Shown here in pieces: positions 1 through 5,842 of a stretch of DNA of 9,459 bases. The notes beneath the pieces were generated by a model, which saw only the letters and a program-made list of their open reading frames with translations, did not search any database and had not been told where the DNA came from. The translations under genes and the position numbers were made by a program. Positions within the stretch are counted from its first letter, which is position 1. The number at the start of each line of letters is the position of its first letter. Source of the DNA: JBEKLJ01 sp050010255 (GTDB lineage Bacteria > Acidobacteriota > Terriglobia > Bryobacterales > Bryobacteraceae); NCBI GenBank assembly GCA_050010255.1, contig JBEKLJ010000136.1, positions 1 through 9,459 on the forward strand. The letters run 5' to 3'.

Positions 1-1
1 A

Positions 2-613
2 GCCGCCGCCTCGCTCGAGCCGCGCAACGCCGCGCGCTGGCGGGCGGTGGCCGAGGTCTACCAGCGCCACAACCTGTACCCTCAGGCGGCCAAGGCCTGG
101 GCGGCCGCTGAAGCCGCCTCCGTCGATGAGGGCGAACGCCAGCGCATACGCGAGACGCGCAGCGGGATTGAGGAGCAGCGCCTGGCTTTCGCGGAGACCG
201 AGCGCAAGCGCCGCGAGGAGGAGCGCGAGCGGAGCTTGCAGCGCCTCAAGGACGCCGCGCTCGCCGAGGTCCATGCCGCCGAGGAGCGCGCCAATCGCGC
301 CAACCAGCGCGCGAATCCCGGCGGCACCGTGGTGCCGTGGTCGAGCGGCGACGCGCCGTCGGGCAAGGTGCGCGGCCAGCTCACCAGGGTCGAGTGCGCC
401 GGCCGGACGGTGAGGGTCGTGATCCGCACGGCCGAGGGCAACCAGACGCGCCTGGCGGTGCGCGACCCGCACAGCGTGCTCGTGTTCGGCCGCGGATTCT
501 CGTTCCCCTGCGGTCCGCAGGCGCCGGCCCCCACCGTTACGGCCGAGTACTACGCCAAGCCGGACGCCAAACTCGGCACTACCGGGGACCTCGCCACCCT
601 CGAGTTCGAGTAG
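2..613 (+). CDS. TPR/coiled-coil protein, 3' part (5' end outside window)
   Basis: The reading frame is open from the first bases of the window to a TAG at 611-613, giving 203 C-terminal residues. A GTG at 47 could serve as a start, but the frame continues upstream with TPR-like sequence, so the gene is taken as 5'-truncated by the window edge. Residues about 5-40 resemble one tetratricopeptide repeat (A-x-x-Y pattern, then an alanine-rich second helix). Residues about 45-105 are a highly charged Arg/Glu/Ala helix, probably a coiled coil. Residues about 120-203 form a compact, probably beta-rich domain with two cysteines (about 132 and 170) and an ending of the type EYY-x-K-x-DAKLGT-x-GDLATLEFE. 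I recall this ending on acidobacterial TPR proteins, but its function is unknown. A 353-base gap and hairpin cluster separate it from ccmE, so it is probably not part of the ccm operon. Confidence 0.8.
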   Translation, partial: AAASLEPRNAARWRAVAEVYQRHNLYPQAAKAWAAAEAASVDEGERQRIRETRSGIEEQRLAFAETERKRREEERERSLQRLKDAALAEVHAAEERANRANQRANPGGTVVPWSSGDAPSGKVRGQLTRVECAGRTVRVVIRTAEGNQTRLAVRDPHSVLVFGRGFSFPCGPQAPAPTVTAEYYAKPDAKLGTTGDLATLEFE

Positions 614-706
614 CCCTGGCGGGGTGCGCCGTCTTGGCGCGTAATCCGTCCGTAAGAGCGCGTAGCGGGCACGAACTCGAGCCGCGGGGGCGGTGCGCCG
701 GAATGT

Positions 707-871
707 GGCATCCACCCCTCGGGTGGAGCCGGCGCTCGCCGTAGCGCGGGCACTTCTGCCTGCCGCGTCGCCACTCCTGGCGACGCAGGGCGAGTGCGGG
801 GACAGGCCCGGGAATGGTTCCGCCAAGCGTCGGCACTAGTGCCGACGCGGCACGCTGAGAGCGCGCGCTAC
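707..871. repeat. Cluster of imperfect palindromes, REP-like composite element
   Basis: At least four stem-loops follow one another. First, 707-730: TCCACCC/GGGTGGA around a CTC loop, extended by GGC/GCC across one bulged A. Second, 746-763: GCGGGCA/TGCCTGC around CTTC, with one G-T pair. Third, 765-786: GCGTCGCCA/TGGCGACGC around CTCC. Fourth, a perfect 22-base palindrome at 827-848. The last three share a CACTNNTG core at the hairpin tip. GTAGCGCG at 741-748 is matched by its exact reverse complement at 864-871, so the part from 741 to 871 has 8-base inverted ends. In addition, GCACT at 750-754 pairs with AGTGC at 793-797 around the third hairpin. This arrangement resembles dispersed REP/BIME-type elements. 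Copy number elsewhere in the genome cannot be judged here. Confidence 0.6.
827..848. repeat. Perfect 22-base palindrome
   Basis: The 11-base half GCGTCGGCACT (827-837) is followed without a spacer by its exact reverse complement (838-848), centred on ACTAGT. It could form a hairpin in RNA or single-stranded DNA, or a symmetric binding site for a dimeric regulator. Its membership in a run of similar hairpins favours a repeat element over an operator. Confidence 0.75.
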
Positions 872-920
872 AACAACCGCCGCGTCGGCCTACGGATGGA
901 TTACGGTCTTGGCGCGGTCG

Positions 921-948
921 TGGTGAGAAAAGCGGGCTAGCGTATACT
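921..948 (+). promoter_or_regulatory. Candidate sigma-70-type promoter for the ccm operon
   Basis: TATACT at 943-948 is a good -10 match. The best -35 candidate, TGGTGA at 921-926 (16-base spacer), is poor. A start about 7 bases past the -10 would fall near 955, giving a leader of about 12 bases that still includes the AAAGGG ribosome-binding site at 956-961. It is the only AT-rich -10-like site close to ccmE, and it lies immediately downstream of the hairpin cluster. Confidence 0.35.
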
Positions 949-966
949 TGAAGGTAAAGGGCTGGC

Positions 967-1401
967 ATGAAAACCCACTGGAAGTTCGGGGCACTGGTTG
1001 TGGTCATCGTTGGGATGCTGGTGTGGCTGGCTGCTGGGGGCATCAGCGAGAGTAAGACCTACTACAAGACCGTCTCCGAAGTCCAGCAAATGGGCCAGGA
1101 TGCGGTCGGCAGGCGGCTGCGGGTGGCCGGCAACGTCGAGCCCGGCTCGATCTTCCGGAGGGGCCGGCAGGTCTGGTTCGTGCTGCGGCAGGAGAGCCGC
1201 ACGCTCAAAGTCGTCTACGACGGCAACAGCCCCCTGCCCGACACCTTCCGCGACGGCGCCCAGGCCCTGGCTGACGGCCGGATGGGGCCTGACAACATCT
1301 TCGCGGCCAGCCAGATCCAGGCCAAGTGCGCTTCCAAGTACGAGGCCAAACCGGTCCAGCGGCACCCCTCCAACATCCCGATCCGTAGGGCCGGAACTTA
1401 A
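967..1401 (+). CDS. ccmE: Cytochrome c maturation heme chaperone CcmE, CXXXY variant
   Basis: CcmE is a membrane-anchored periplasmic heme chaperone that receives heme from CcmC and hands it to CcmF. The 144-residue length is usual. An N-terminal anchor spans about residues 7-24, followed by the OB-fold beta barrel (GRRLRVAGNVEPGSI at 48-62, then Y84-D-G, PDTFRDG at 91-97). The segment that carries the covalent heme ligand, HXXXY in E. coli, here reads AKCASKY, so the ligand position is Cys121 with Tyr125 kept. This CXXXY form is known from archaea and some Desulfovibrio (System I*). The ATG at 967 is preceded by AAAGGG at 956-961. It is the first gene of the operon, with 6 bases before ccmF. 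Identification is firm; cysteine ligation is inferred from the motif. Confidence 0.95.
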   Translation: MKTHWKFGALVVVIVGMLVWLAAGGISESKTYYKTVSEVQQMGQDAVGRRLRVAGNVEPGSIFRRGRQVWFVLRQESRTLKVVYDGNSPLPDTFRDGAQALADGRMGPDNIFAASQIQAKCASKYEAKPVQRHPSNIPIRRAGT

Positions 1402-1407
1402 GCATCT

Positions 1408-3420
1408 ATGGAAATCCTCGGCTCGCTGGCAGTAGTACTGGCCTTGTGCTTGTCCGTCTTCTCGGTTGCTGGCTCGATCACCGGCGGCTGGAAGCGCAAC
1501 CAGTTCCTCATCCACAGCGCCGAGCGCGCCGTCTACTCGATCTGGTTCCTGCTGACGGTTGCCTCCGCGGCGCTGGTGGTGAGCCTCATCACCGGCGACT
1601 TCCGCCTGGCCTACGTGGTGGCGCACTCGAACCGCGCCATGCCCCCGCTCTACAAGTTCGCGGCGTGGTGGGGCGGGCAGGAGGGCTCGCTGCTGCTGTG
1701 GAGCTGGCTGCTGGCCTGCTATTCGGCCGTGGTGGTCTTCACCAACCGGCGCAGGCACCGCTCGATGATGCCCTACGTCACGGCCACGCTCATGGTGACG
1801 CAGTGCTTCTTCCTCCTGCTGAACACCTTCGTCGCCTCGCCATTCCAGGTGCTGGCGGTCGGCCGCACCGTCCAGACGCTCGCCGACGGGCAGGGGCTGA
1901 ACCCGCTGCTTCAGTACCCGGCCATGGCCATCCACCCGCCCATGCTCTATCTGGGCTACGTTGGCTTTGCGGTGCCCTTCGCCTTCGCCATCGGCTCGCT
2001 CATCACGCGCCAGCCCGGGGATGACTGGATCCACACGACCCGCCGCTGGACACTGGTCACGTGGCTGTTCCAGAGCTGCGGCATCATCCTCGGCGCCGCC
2101 TGGGCCTACGCCGTACTGGGCTGGGGAGGCTATTGGGCCTGGGACGCGGTGGAGAATGCTTCCTTCCTGCCCTGGCTCACCGCCACCGCTTTCCTGCACT
2201 CGGTGATGATGCAGGAGCGGAAGGGCATGATGAAGGTCTGGAACATGGTGCTCGTCTCGGCCACGTTCCTGCTGTGCATCTTCGGGACCTTCCTCACGCG
2301 GTCGGGCGTGGTCAGCTCGGTGCACGCCTTCGCGCAGTCCTCCATCGGGGTCTGGTTCGTGGGCTTCATGGCCATCCTGATCGCGGGAACGCTCTACCTG
2401 ATCCTGGGCCGCCTGGATTACCTCAAATCGGAGACGCGCCTGGAGAGCATCGTCTCACGCGAATCGAGCTTCCTGTTCAACAACCTGATCCTGGTGGCCT
2501 CCTGCTTCGCGATTCTCTGGGGCACGCTGTTCCCCGTGCTCTCGGAAGCCGTGACGGGCGAGAAGATCACCGTGGGCGCGCCGTTCTTCAACCGCATCAA
2601 CATTCCGATCGGGCTGTTCCTGCTGTTTCTGACGGGCGTGGGGCCGCTGTTCGCCTGGCGGCGGACGTCGCTCGAGAGCCTGCGGCGGAACTTCCAGTGG
2701 CCGCTGGCGGGCGCGCTGGCGCTGGCGGGCGCGCTGCTCGCTGCCGGTGTGCAGCACTTCTACGCGCTGGTCTCCTTCGGCCTGTGCGGGTTCGTGGCCT
2801 GGACGATCTTCGTCGAGTTCTACCGCGGCGCGCGGGCCATCCGCGCCAAGGGCGGAGGCAACCTGCTGGCGGCCGCCGTCGAGCTGGCGCACCGCAACAC
2901 GCGCCGCTATGGCGGCTACATCGTGCACCTGGGCATCGTGCTCATGTTCGTGGGCTTCACCGGCTCGGCGTTCAATAAGGACACCACCGCCGAAGTAAGC
3001 ATCGGCGACCGGTTCACGGTGGGCCGCTACCAACTCGTCGTAGCCAACATCTCCTCGGGTGAGAACGAGAACTATGCCTGGAGCCGCGCGCTGATCCAGG
3101 CCTCGAAGGGCGCCAGCTACGTGGGCACGCTCGAACCCGAGCGCCGCCTGTACAAGGCCAGCGACCAGGGCACTTCCGAAGTGGCCATCCGCCGCCGGCT
3201 CAACGAGGACCTGTACCTGAACTTCGCGGGTTATTCGGGCGACAGCCAGCGGGCCGTGATTCAGGCGTTCGTCTTCCCGCTGGTCTCCTGGATCTGGATC
3301 GGCTTCTGGGTGCTCATCGGGGGCACGCTCGTGTGCCTGGCGCCGAGCAAGGCGAGATTGGAGTACCCTCGCACCCAGGTGGTGGGGGTGAAGAAGGCGT
3401 ATGCGCCGGCTGAAAAGTAG
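1408..3420 (+). CDS. ccmF: Heme lyase subunit CcmF
   Basis: CcmF is a large polytopic membrane protein of the heme-handling family. It accepts heme from CcmE and, with CcmH, attaches it to apocytochrome c on the outer face of the membrane. The 670 residues match the family's usual length of about 650. The tryptophan-rich WWD signature lies at 239-250 (WGGYWAWDAVEN). Four conserved histidine positions are visible: His176 (MAIHPP), His264 (FLHSVM), His306 (SSVHAFA) and His507 (YIVHLG), corresponding to the E. coli P-His and transmembrane b-heme ligands. A periplasmic loop at about 523-620 precedes a final membrane helix at about 621-644. The ATG follows the ccmE stop by 6 bases with no strong Shine-Dalgarno, so translation is probably coupled to ccmE. 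The 3' end overlaps ccmH by 20 bases. I see no missing key residue. Confidence 0.97.
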   Translation: MEILGSLAVVLALCLSVFSVAGSITGGWKRNQFLIHSAERAVYSIWFLLTVASAALVVSLITGDFRLAYVVAHSNRAMPPLYKFAAWWGGQEGSLLLWSWLLACYSAVVVFTNRRRHRSMMPYVTATLMVTQCFFLLLNTFVASPFQVLAVGRTVQTLADGQGLNPLLQYPAMAIHPPMLYLGYVGFAVPFAFAIGSLITRQPGDDWIHTTRRWTLVTWLFQSCGIILGAAWAYAVLGWGGYWAWDAVENASFLPWLTATAFLHSVMMQERKGMMKVWNMVLVSATFLLCIFGTFLTRSGVVSSVHAFAQSSIGVWFVGFMAILIAGTLYLILGRLDYLKSETRLESIVSRESSFLFNNLILVASCFAILWGTLFPVLSEAVTGEKITVGAPFFNRINIPIGLFLLFLTGVGPLFAWRRTSLESLRRNFQWPLAGALALAGALLAAGVQHFYALVSFGLCGFVAWTIFVEFYRGARAIRAKGGGNLLAAAVELAHRNTRRYGGYIVHLGIVLMFVGFTGSAFNKDTTAEVSIGDRFTVGRYQLVVANISSGENENYAWSRALIQASKGASYVGTLEPERRLYKASDQGTSEVAIRRRLNEDLYLNFAGYSGDSQRAVIQAFVFPLVSWIWIGFWVLIGGTLVCLAPSKARLEYPRTQVVGVKKAYAPAEK

Positions 3421-3877
3421 CGTTCTCGTGATCGTCATCGCCGCACTGTGCGCGGCGCAGGGGATGAACCCCCTCACCAACGAGCGCGTGCGCCGCCTGG
3501 GCGACCAGCTCCAGTGCCTGTGCGGCTGCGGCAGCTCGATCACCTCGTGCAACATGCTGCAGTGCCACTTCGCGGGTCCGGCGCGCGTGAAGCTGCTCGA
3601 GATGGTGAACGCCGGCCTCTCGGATCAGGCCATTCTGGACGCCTTCGTCAAGGCATACGGCCCGCGCATCCTGCTCAAGCCGCCCGCCGAGGGCTTCAAC
3701 CTCCTCGGCTGGCTGATGCCGTTCATCGGTATCCTGGTGGGGCTGGCGCTGGTGTGGTACGTGATTCGGCGCTTCCGCCGCCCGGCGGCCCTGGCCGAAG
3801 GGCCGGAGCTCGATGCCGACACGCTGGCCCGCTACCAGGAGCAGATCGAGAAAGACCTGGAAAAACTGAACTCATGA
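3401..3877 (+). CDS. ccmH: CcmH-family thiol-disulfide protein with cysteine-rich variant motif
   Basis: CcmH is a membrane-anchored periplasmic protein that keeps apocytochrome thiols reduced and delivers them to CcmF. This protein has 158 residues, with an N-terminal signal or anchor at about 4-19, the cysteine domain at 36-95, and a C-terminal membrane helix at about 101-122 followed by a basic segment. The family hallmark before the helix, YG-x-RILLKPP (86-95), is clear, as is the helical NAGLSDQAILDAFV (70-83). In place of the canonical LRCPxCQ, it reads LQCLCGCG, with cysteines 39, 41, 43, 50 and 55 followed by His56. I recall similar patterns in acidobacterial CcmH. It starts inside the end of ccmF behind AGAAGG (3392-3397) and ends in an ATGA overlap with the next gene. 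The redox chemistry of the variant cluster is not established by sequence. Confidence 0.9.
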   Translation: MRRLKSSVLVIVIAALCAAQGMNPLTNERVRRLGDQLQCLCGCGSSITSCNMLQCHFAGPARVKLLEMVNAGLSDQAILDAFVKAYGPRILLKPPAEGFNLLGWLMPFIGILVGLALVWYVIRRFRRPAALAEGPELDADTLARYQEQIEKDLEKLNS

Positions 3878-4329
3878 TGGTTTTTGTCGCCGCCCTGCTG
3901 GCCATTGGCGTTCTGGTGTTCACGCTGCTGGTGCGCGCCAAGGATCTGCCCGAGTTCGAGCCGGTCTCGCCCTTCAAGCACCTGGATGAGCGCCGGGCGG
4001 CCATTTACGACAACCTGCGCGACCTTCAGTTCGAGCACCGCGTGGGGAAGCTCTCCGACCCAGACTACCGTGAGACCAAGCAGGGCTTGGAGCGCGAGCT
4101 GGCGGCCGTGCTGGCCGCAATCGACGCCGTTCAGGGCGCCGCTCAGAAGGCGGCGCCGCAGCTCAAAGCCCCGCAGCCGGGCGCCAAGGCCGCCTCGGGC
4201 GCGCCCGGCGGGCGCCAGGCTGCCCCCGCCGCGTACACCTGTCCCCAGTGCGGAGCGAAGTTCCCGGGCCCGATGAAGTTCTGCGGCGAGTGCGGCAAGC
4301 CGATGGCGGCGGAGGCGCCGGCTAAATGA
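3874..4329 (+). CDS. CcmI-like membrane protein with C-terminal zinc ribbon
   Basis: This 151-residue protein has one N-terminal membrane helix (about 3-20) followed by Arg-Ala-Lys, which predicts the rest lies in the cytoplasm. Residues 35-85 match the pattern of the CcmI cytoplasmic region: a helix with RRAAIYDNLRDLQFE (40-54), then GKLSDPDY (58-65), then a further helix. A low-complexity Ala/Pro/Gln linker (about 86-120) leads to a zinc ribbon with cysteines 123, 126, 137 and 140 (CPQC and CGEC). The periplasmic TPR domain by which full-length CcmI binds apocytochromes is absent. The ATG at 3874 forms an ATGA with the ccmH stop (a second in-frame ATG follows at 3877), and the stop forms an ATGA with the next gene. 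CcmI kinship is inferred from pattern and position. The metal site is a firm motif call, but its role is unknown. Confidence 0.8.
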   Translation: MMVFVAALLAIGVLVFTLLVRAKDLPEFEPVSPFKHLDERRAAIYDNLRDLQFEHRVGKLSDPDYRETKQGLERELAAVLAAIDAVQGAAQKAAPQLKAPQPGAKAASGAPGGRQAAPAAYTCPQCGAKFPGPMKFCGECGKPMAAEAPAK

Positions 4330-5117
4330 GGCGTTTCGCCGTTCTCCTCAGCGCGGCAGCCGCCTTGGCTGCCGTGGACGCCGCCGCCGCGAGCCGCACC
4401 GCGGGCAAGCCGCAGGCCGCGGCCCAGGTCTCCGGCCACACCATGCTGCTGGAGCCTGCGGGGGGGCAGCTCGGCGTCACCGAATCGTTCTTTTTCACGA
4501 ACCCCGGCACGGCAGCCTCCACCGGCCCGGCCAAGGGCAGCCTGCGTTTCTTTGTCCCCGAAGCGGCCAGGGGCAGCCTGCGCGTGGCGGAGACCGCCCC
4601 GGGCGGCGCGCCGGTCGCACGCGAGGCGGCGCCGGCAGGACCGGCTGGCGTCTACAGGCTGGATTTCCCCGGCGAGCCCGGGGAAACGCGCATCGACGTC
4701 ACGTACAGCCTGCCGTTTACGGACCCCGGAACATTTTCGAGTAGGGTGTTCTACAAGACCACAACGCGCCTGGCCGTACCCAGCGGCGTCACGCTCGAGG
4801 GCGACGGCCTGAAGCCGCTGGGGCACGAGCCGAGCACGCAGGCCGCGATCTTCGAGACGGCTAGCGCGGCCCTCACGCTGAGGTTGAAGGGCACGGGATC
4901 CTTCCGCTCCGCCGCGCCGGCGGGCGGCGAGGAGAGCGACGACTCAGGTCCGCCTATTCGCACCATCCTGCCGCCGGGCTTCGAAGACCAGCGGACCATC
5001 GTTCTGGCCCTGACGCTGGCCGTGCTGGCGCTCGGTTTCGCGCTGCTCTACCAGCGGGGCCGGGCATCACGGGGCGGCGCCGCTCAGGGCGGCGCGGGGA
5101 GCAAGCAGGGCGGATGA
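4326..5117 (+). CDS. Unrecognised secreted, C-terminally anchored protein in ccm operon
   Basis: I cannot assign a named family to this 263-residue protein. It begins with a Sec signal peptide (MRR, then an Ala/Leu-rich core to about residue 22). A probable beta-sandwich covers residues 36-195: alternating hydrophobic strands, a TESFFFTNPG segment (52-61), FFVPEA (75-80), FPGEPGETRIDVTYSLPF (114-131), and a repeat-like GVTLEGDGLKPLGHEP (154-169). A short acidic linker follows, then one membrane helix (about 224-242) and a basic, Gly-rich tail, which predicts an outward-facing domain with the tail in the cytoplasm. It has no cysteine and no recognisable heme motif. The gene overlaps both neighbours by ATGA (CcmI-like gene and ccmA), so it is translated with the Ccm machinery. 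A role in apocytochrome or heme handling, or as a partner of the ABC module, is inferred from location only. Confidence 0.85.
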   Translation: MRRFAVLLSAAAALAAVDAAAASRTAGKPQAAAQVSGHTMLLEPAGGQLGVTESFFFTNPGTAASTGPAKGSLRFFVPEAARGSLRVAETAPGGAPVAREAAPAGPAGVYRLDFPGEPGETRIDVTYSLPFTDPGTFSSRVFYKTTTRLAVPSGVTLEGDGLKPLGHEPSTQAAIFETASAALTLRLKGTGSFRSAAPAGGEESDDSGPPIRTILPPGFEDQRTIVLALTLAVLALGFALLYQRGRASRGGAAQGGAGSKQGG

Positions 5118-5842
5118 AAGCCATCGAGGCCGCGGGCGTCTGGAAATACTACGGCGACTTCCCTGCCCTGCGCGACATCAGCTTCTCGGTCGAGCCGGGC
5201 GCCTGCCTGGCGCTGCTGGGCCGCAATGGCGCGGGCAAGACCACGCTGCTGAAGATCGTGGCCGGGCTGTCGCGGGCGGCGCGCGGGCGGGTGGCGATCC
5301 ACGGCGCCGAGCCGCGCGCCCAGGCCGCGCGCCGTGAGATCGGCGTGCTCGGCCACGCCATCTCGCTCTACGACGAGCTTTCGGCCCTGGAGAACCTGCG
5401 GCTGTTCGGGCGCATTTACGGGTTGGAGGACCCGGAGCGCGCCGCTTCGGAGTGGCTCGAGCGCACTGGCCTGGAGCGCGTCGGGGACGGGCTGGTCCGC
5501 GAGTTCTCGCGCGGCATGCGGCAGCGGCTGGCCGTCGCCCGCGCGTTTCTGCACGACCCTTCGGTGCTGCTGCTGGACGAGCCGTTCACGGCCCTGGACG
5601 ACCGCGCCATCGCGCTGCTCCAGGCGCTGCTGCGCGAGGCCGTCGAGCAGGGCCGCACCGTCGTGATTTCGACGCACCAGCTCCGCGAGGCGCTCGAGCT
5701 GGCCACACACGTCGCGCTGCTGGTGCGCGGGCGCCTGGCCCACGCCGGCGAGCGCACCGCGGAAATGTTGGAGGATACGGGATGGCTGTACCGGCACTAC
5801 GGGGAGCCCCAGTCCGCACCCCCGCCCGGCGCCCGCGGCTGA
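5114..5842 (+). CDS. ccmA: Heme exporter ATP-binding protein CcmA
   Basis: CcmA is the ABC ATPase that, with CcmB, powers release of heme-loaded CcmE from CcmC. The 242 residues contain Walker A GRNGAGKT (36-43), an ABC signature in the form FSRGMRQR (131-138), Walker B VLLLDEP (151-157), and the switch histidine in STH (His188). The Q-loop region GVLGHAISLYDELSALENL (77-95) has the GH-x-x-x-LY arrangement typical of CcmA rather than of generic ABC transporters. A short Pro/Gly-rich tail (from about 230) is encoded in DNA shared with ccmB: the last 61 bases overlap the start of that gene. The ATG at 5114 forms an ATGA with the preceding stop. The ccmA-ccmB-ccmC-ccmD order supports the call. 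Confidence 0.95.
   Translation: MKAIEAAGVWKYYGDFPALRDISFSVEPGACLALLGRNGAGKTTLLKIVAGLSRAARGRVAIHGAEPRAQAARREIGVLGHAISLYDELSALENLRLFGRIYGLEDPERAASEWLERTGLERVGDGLVREFSRGMRQRLAVARAFLHDPSVLLLDEPFTALDDRAIALLQALLREAVEQGRTVVISTHQLREALELATHVALLVRGRLAHAGERTAEMLEDTGWLYRHYGEPQSAPPPGARG
5770..5775 (+). promoter_or_regulatory. Strong ribosome-binding site fixing the ccmB start
   Basis: GGAGGA lies 6 bases before the ATG at 5782, inside the 3' end of ccmA. There is no ATG, GTG or TTG in the ccmB frame from there until well into the conserved KDLRSELR region, so this site settles the start and shows that the 61-base overlap with ccmA is real. Confidence 0.8.

Larger units (their letters stand above)
614..966. 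other. Intergenic region between TPR gene and ccmE
   Basis: No convincing gene lies in these 353 bases on either strand; overlapping reading frames are arginine-rich GC artefacts. The middle (about 707-871) is a cluster of hairpins annotated separately. The last 45 bases hold a candidate -10 box and the ccmE ribosome-binding site. There is no clear intrinsic terminator for the upstream gene: the only early stem, GCGCC/GGCGC at 626-640, is not followed by a T-run. Confidence 0.8.

Noticed and set aside
625..641. GCGCC/GGCGC stem just after the TPR gene as an intrinsic terminator
   Set aside because: The stem is only 5 bp and no T-run follows. It is easily expected by chance at this GC content.
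937..2325. Long open frame on the minus strand opposite ccmE and ccmF (462 codons)
   Set aside because: Its product is rich in His, Arg, Gln and Asp with no hydrophobic pattern or motif, and it lies opposite two firmly identified genes. It is a consequence of high GC at third positions.
2455..3555. Minus-strand open frame opposite the ccmF 3' end and ccmH (366 codons)
   Set aside because: It has the same shadow composition and conflicts with two well-supported genes.
3448..3873. Upstream in-frame extension of the CcmI-like gene through ccmH
   Set aside because: The sequence is a frame-shifted shadow of ccmH. The real protein begins with a clean membrane helix at the ATG of 3874, coupled to the ccmH stop.
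5452..5781. Possible 110-residue N-terminal extension of CcmB
   Set aside because: It is in frame with ccmB but encodes Arg/Ala/Pro-rich sequence inside the conserved ccmA coding region. The ATG at 5782 with GGAGGA is the better start.
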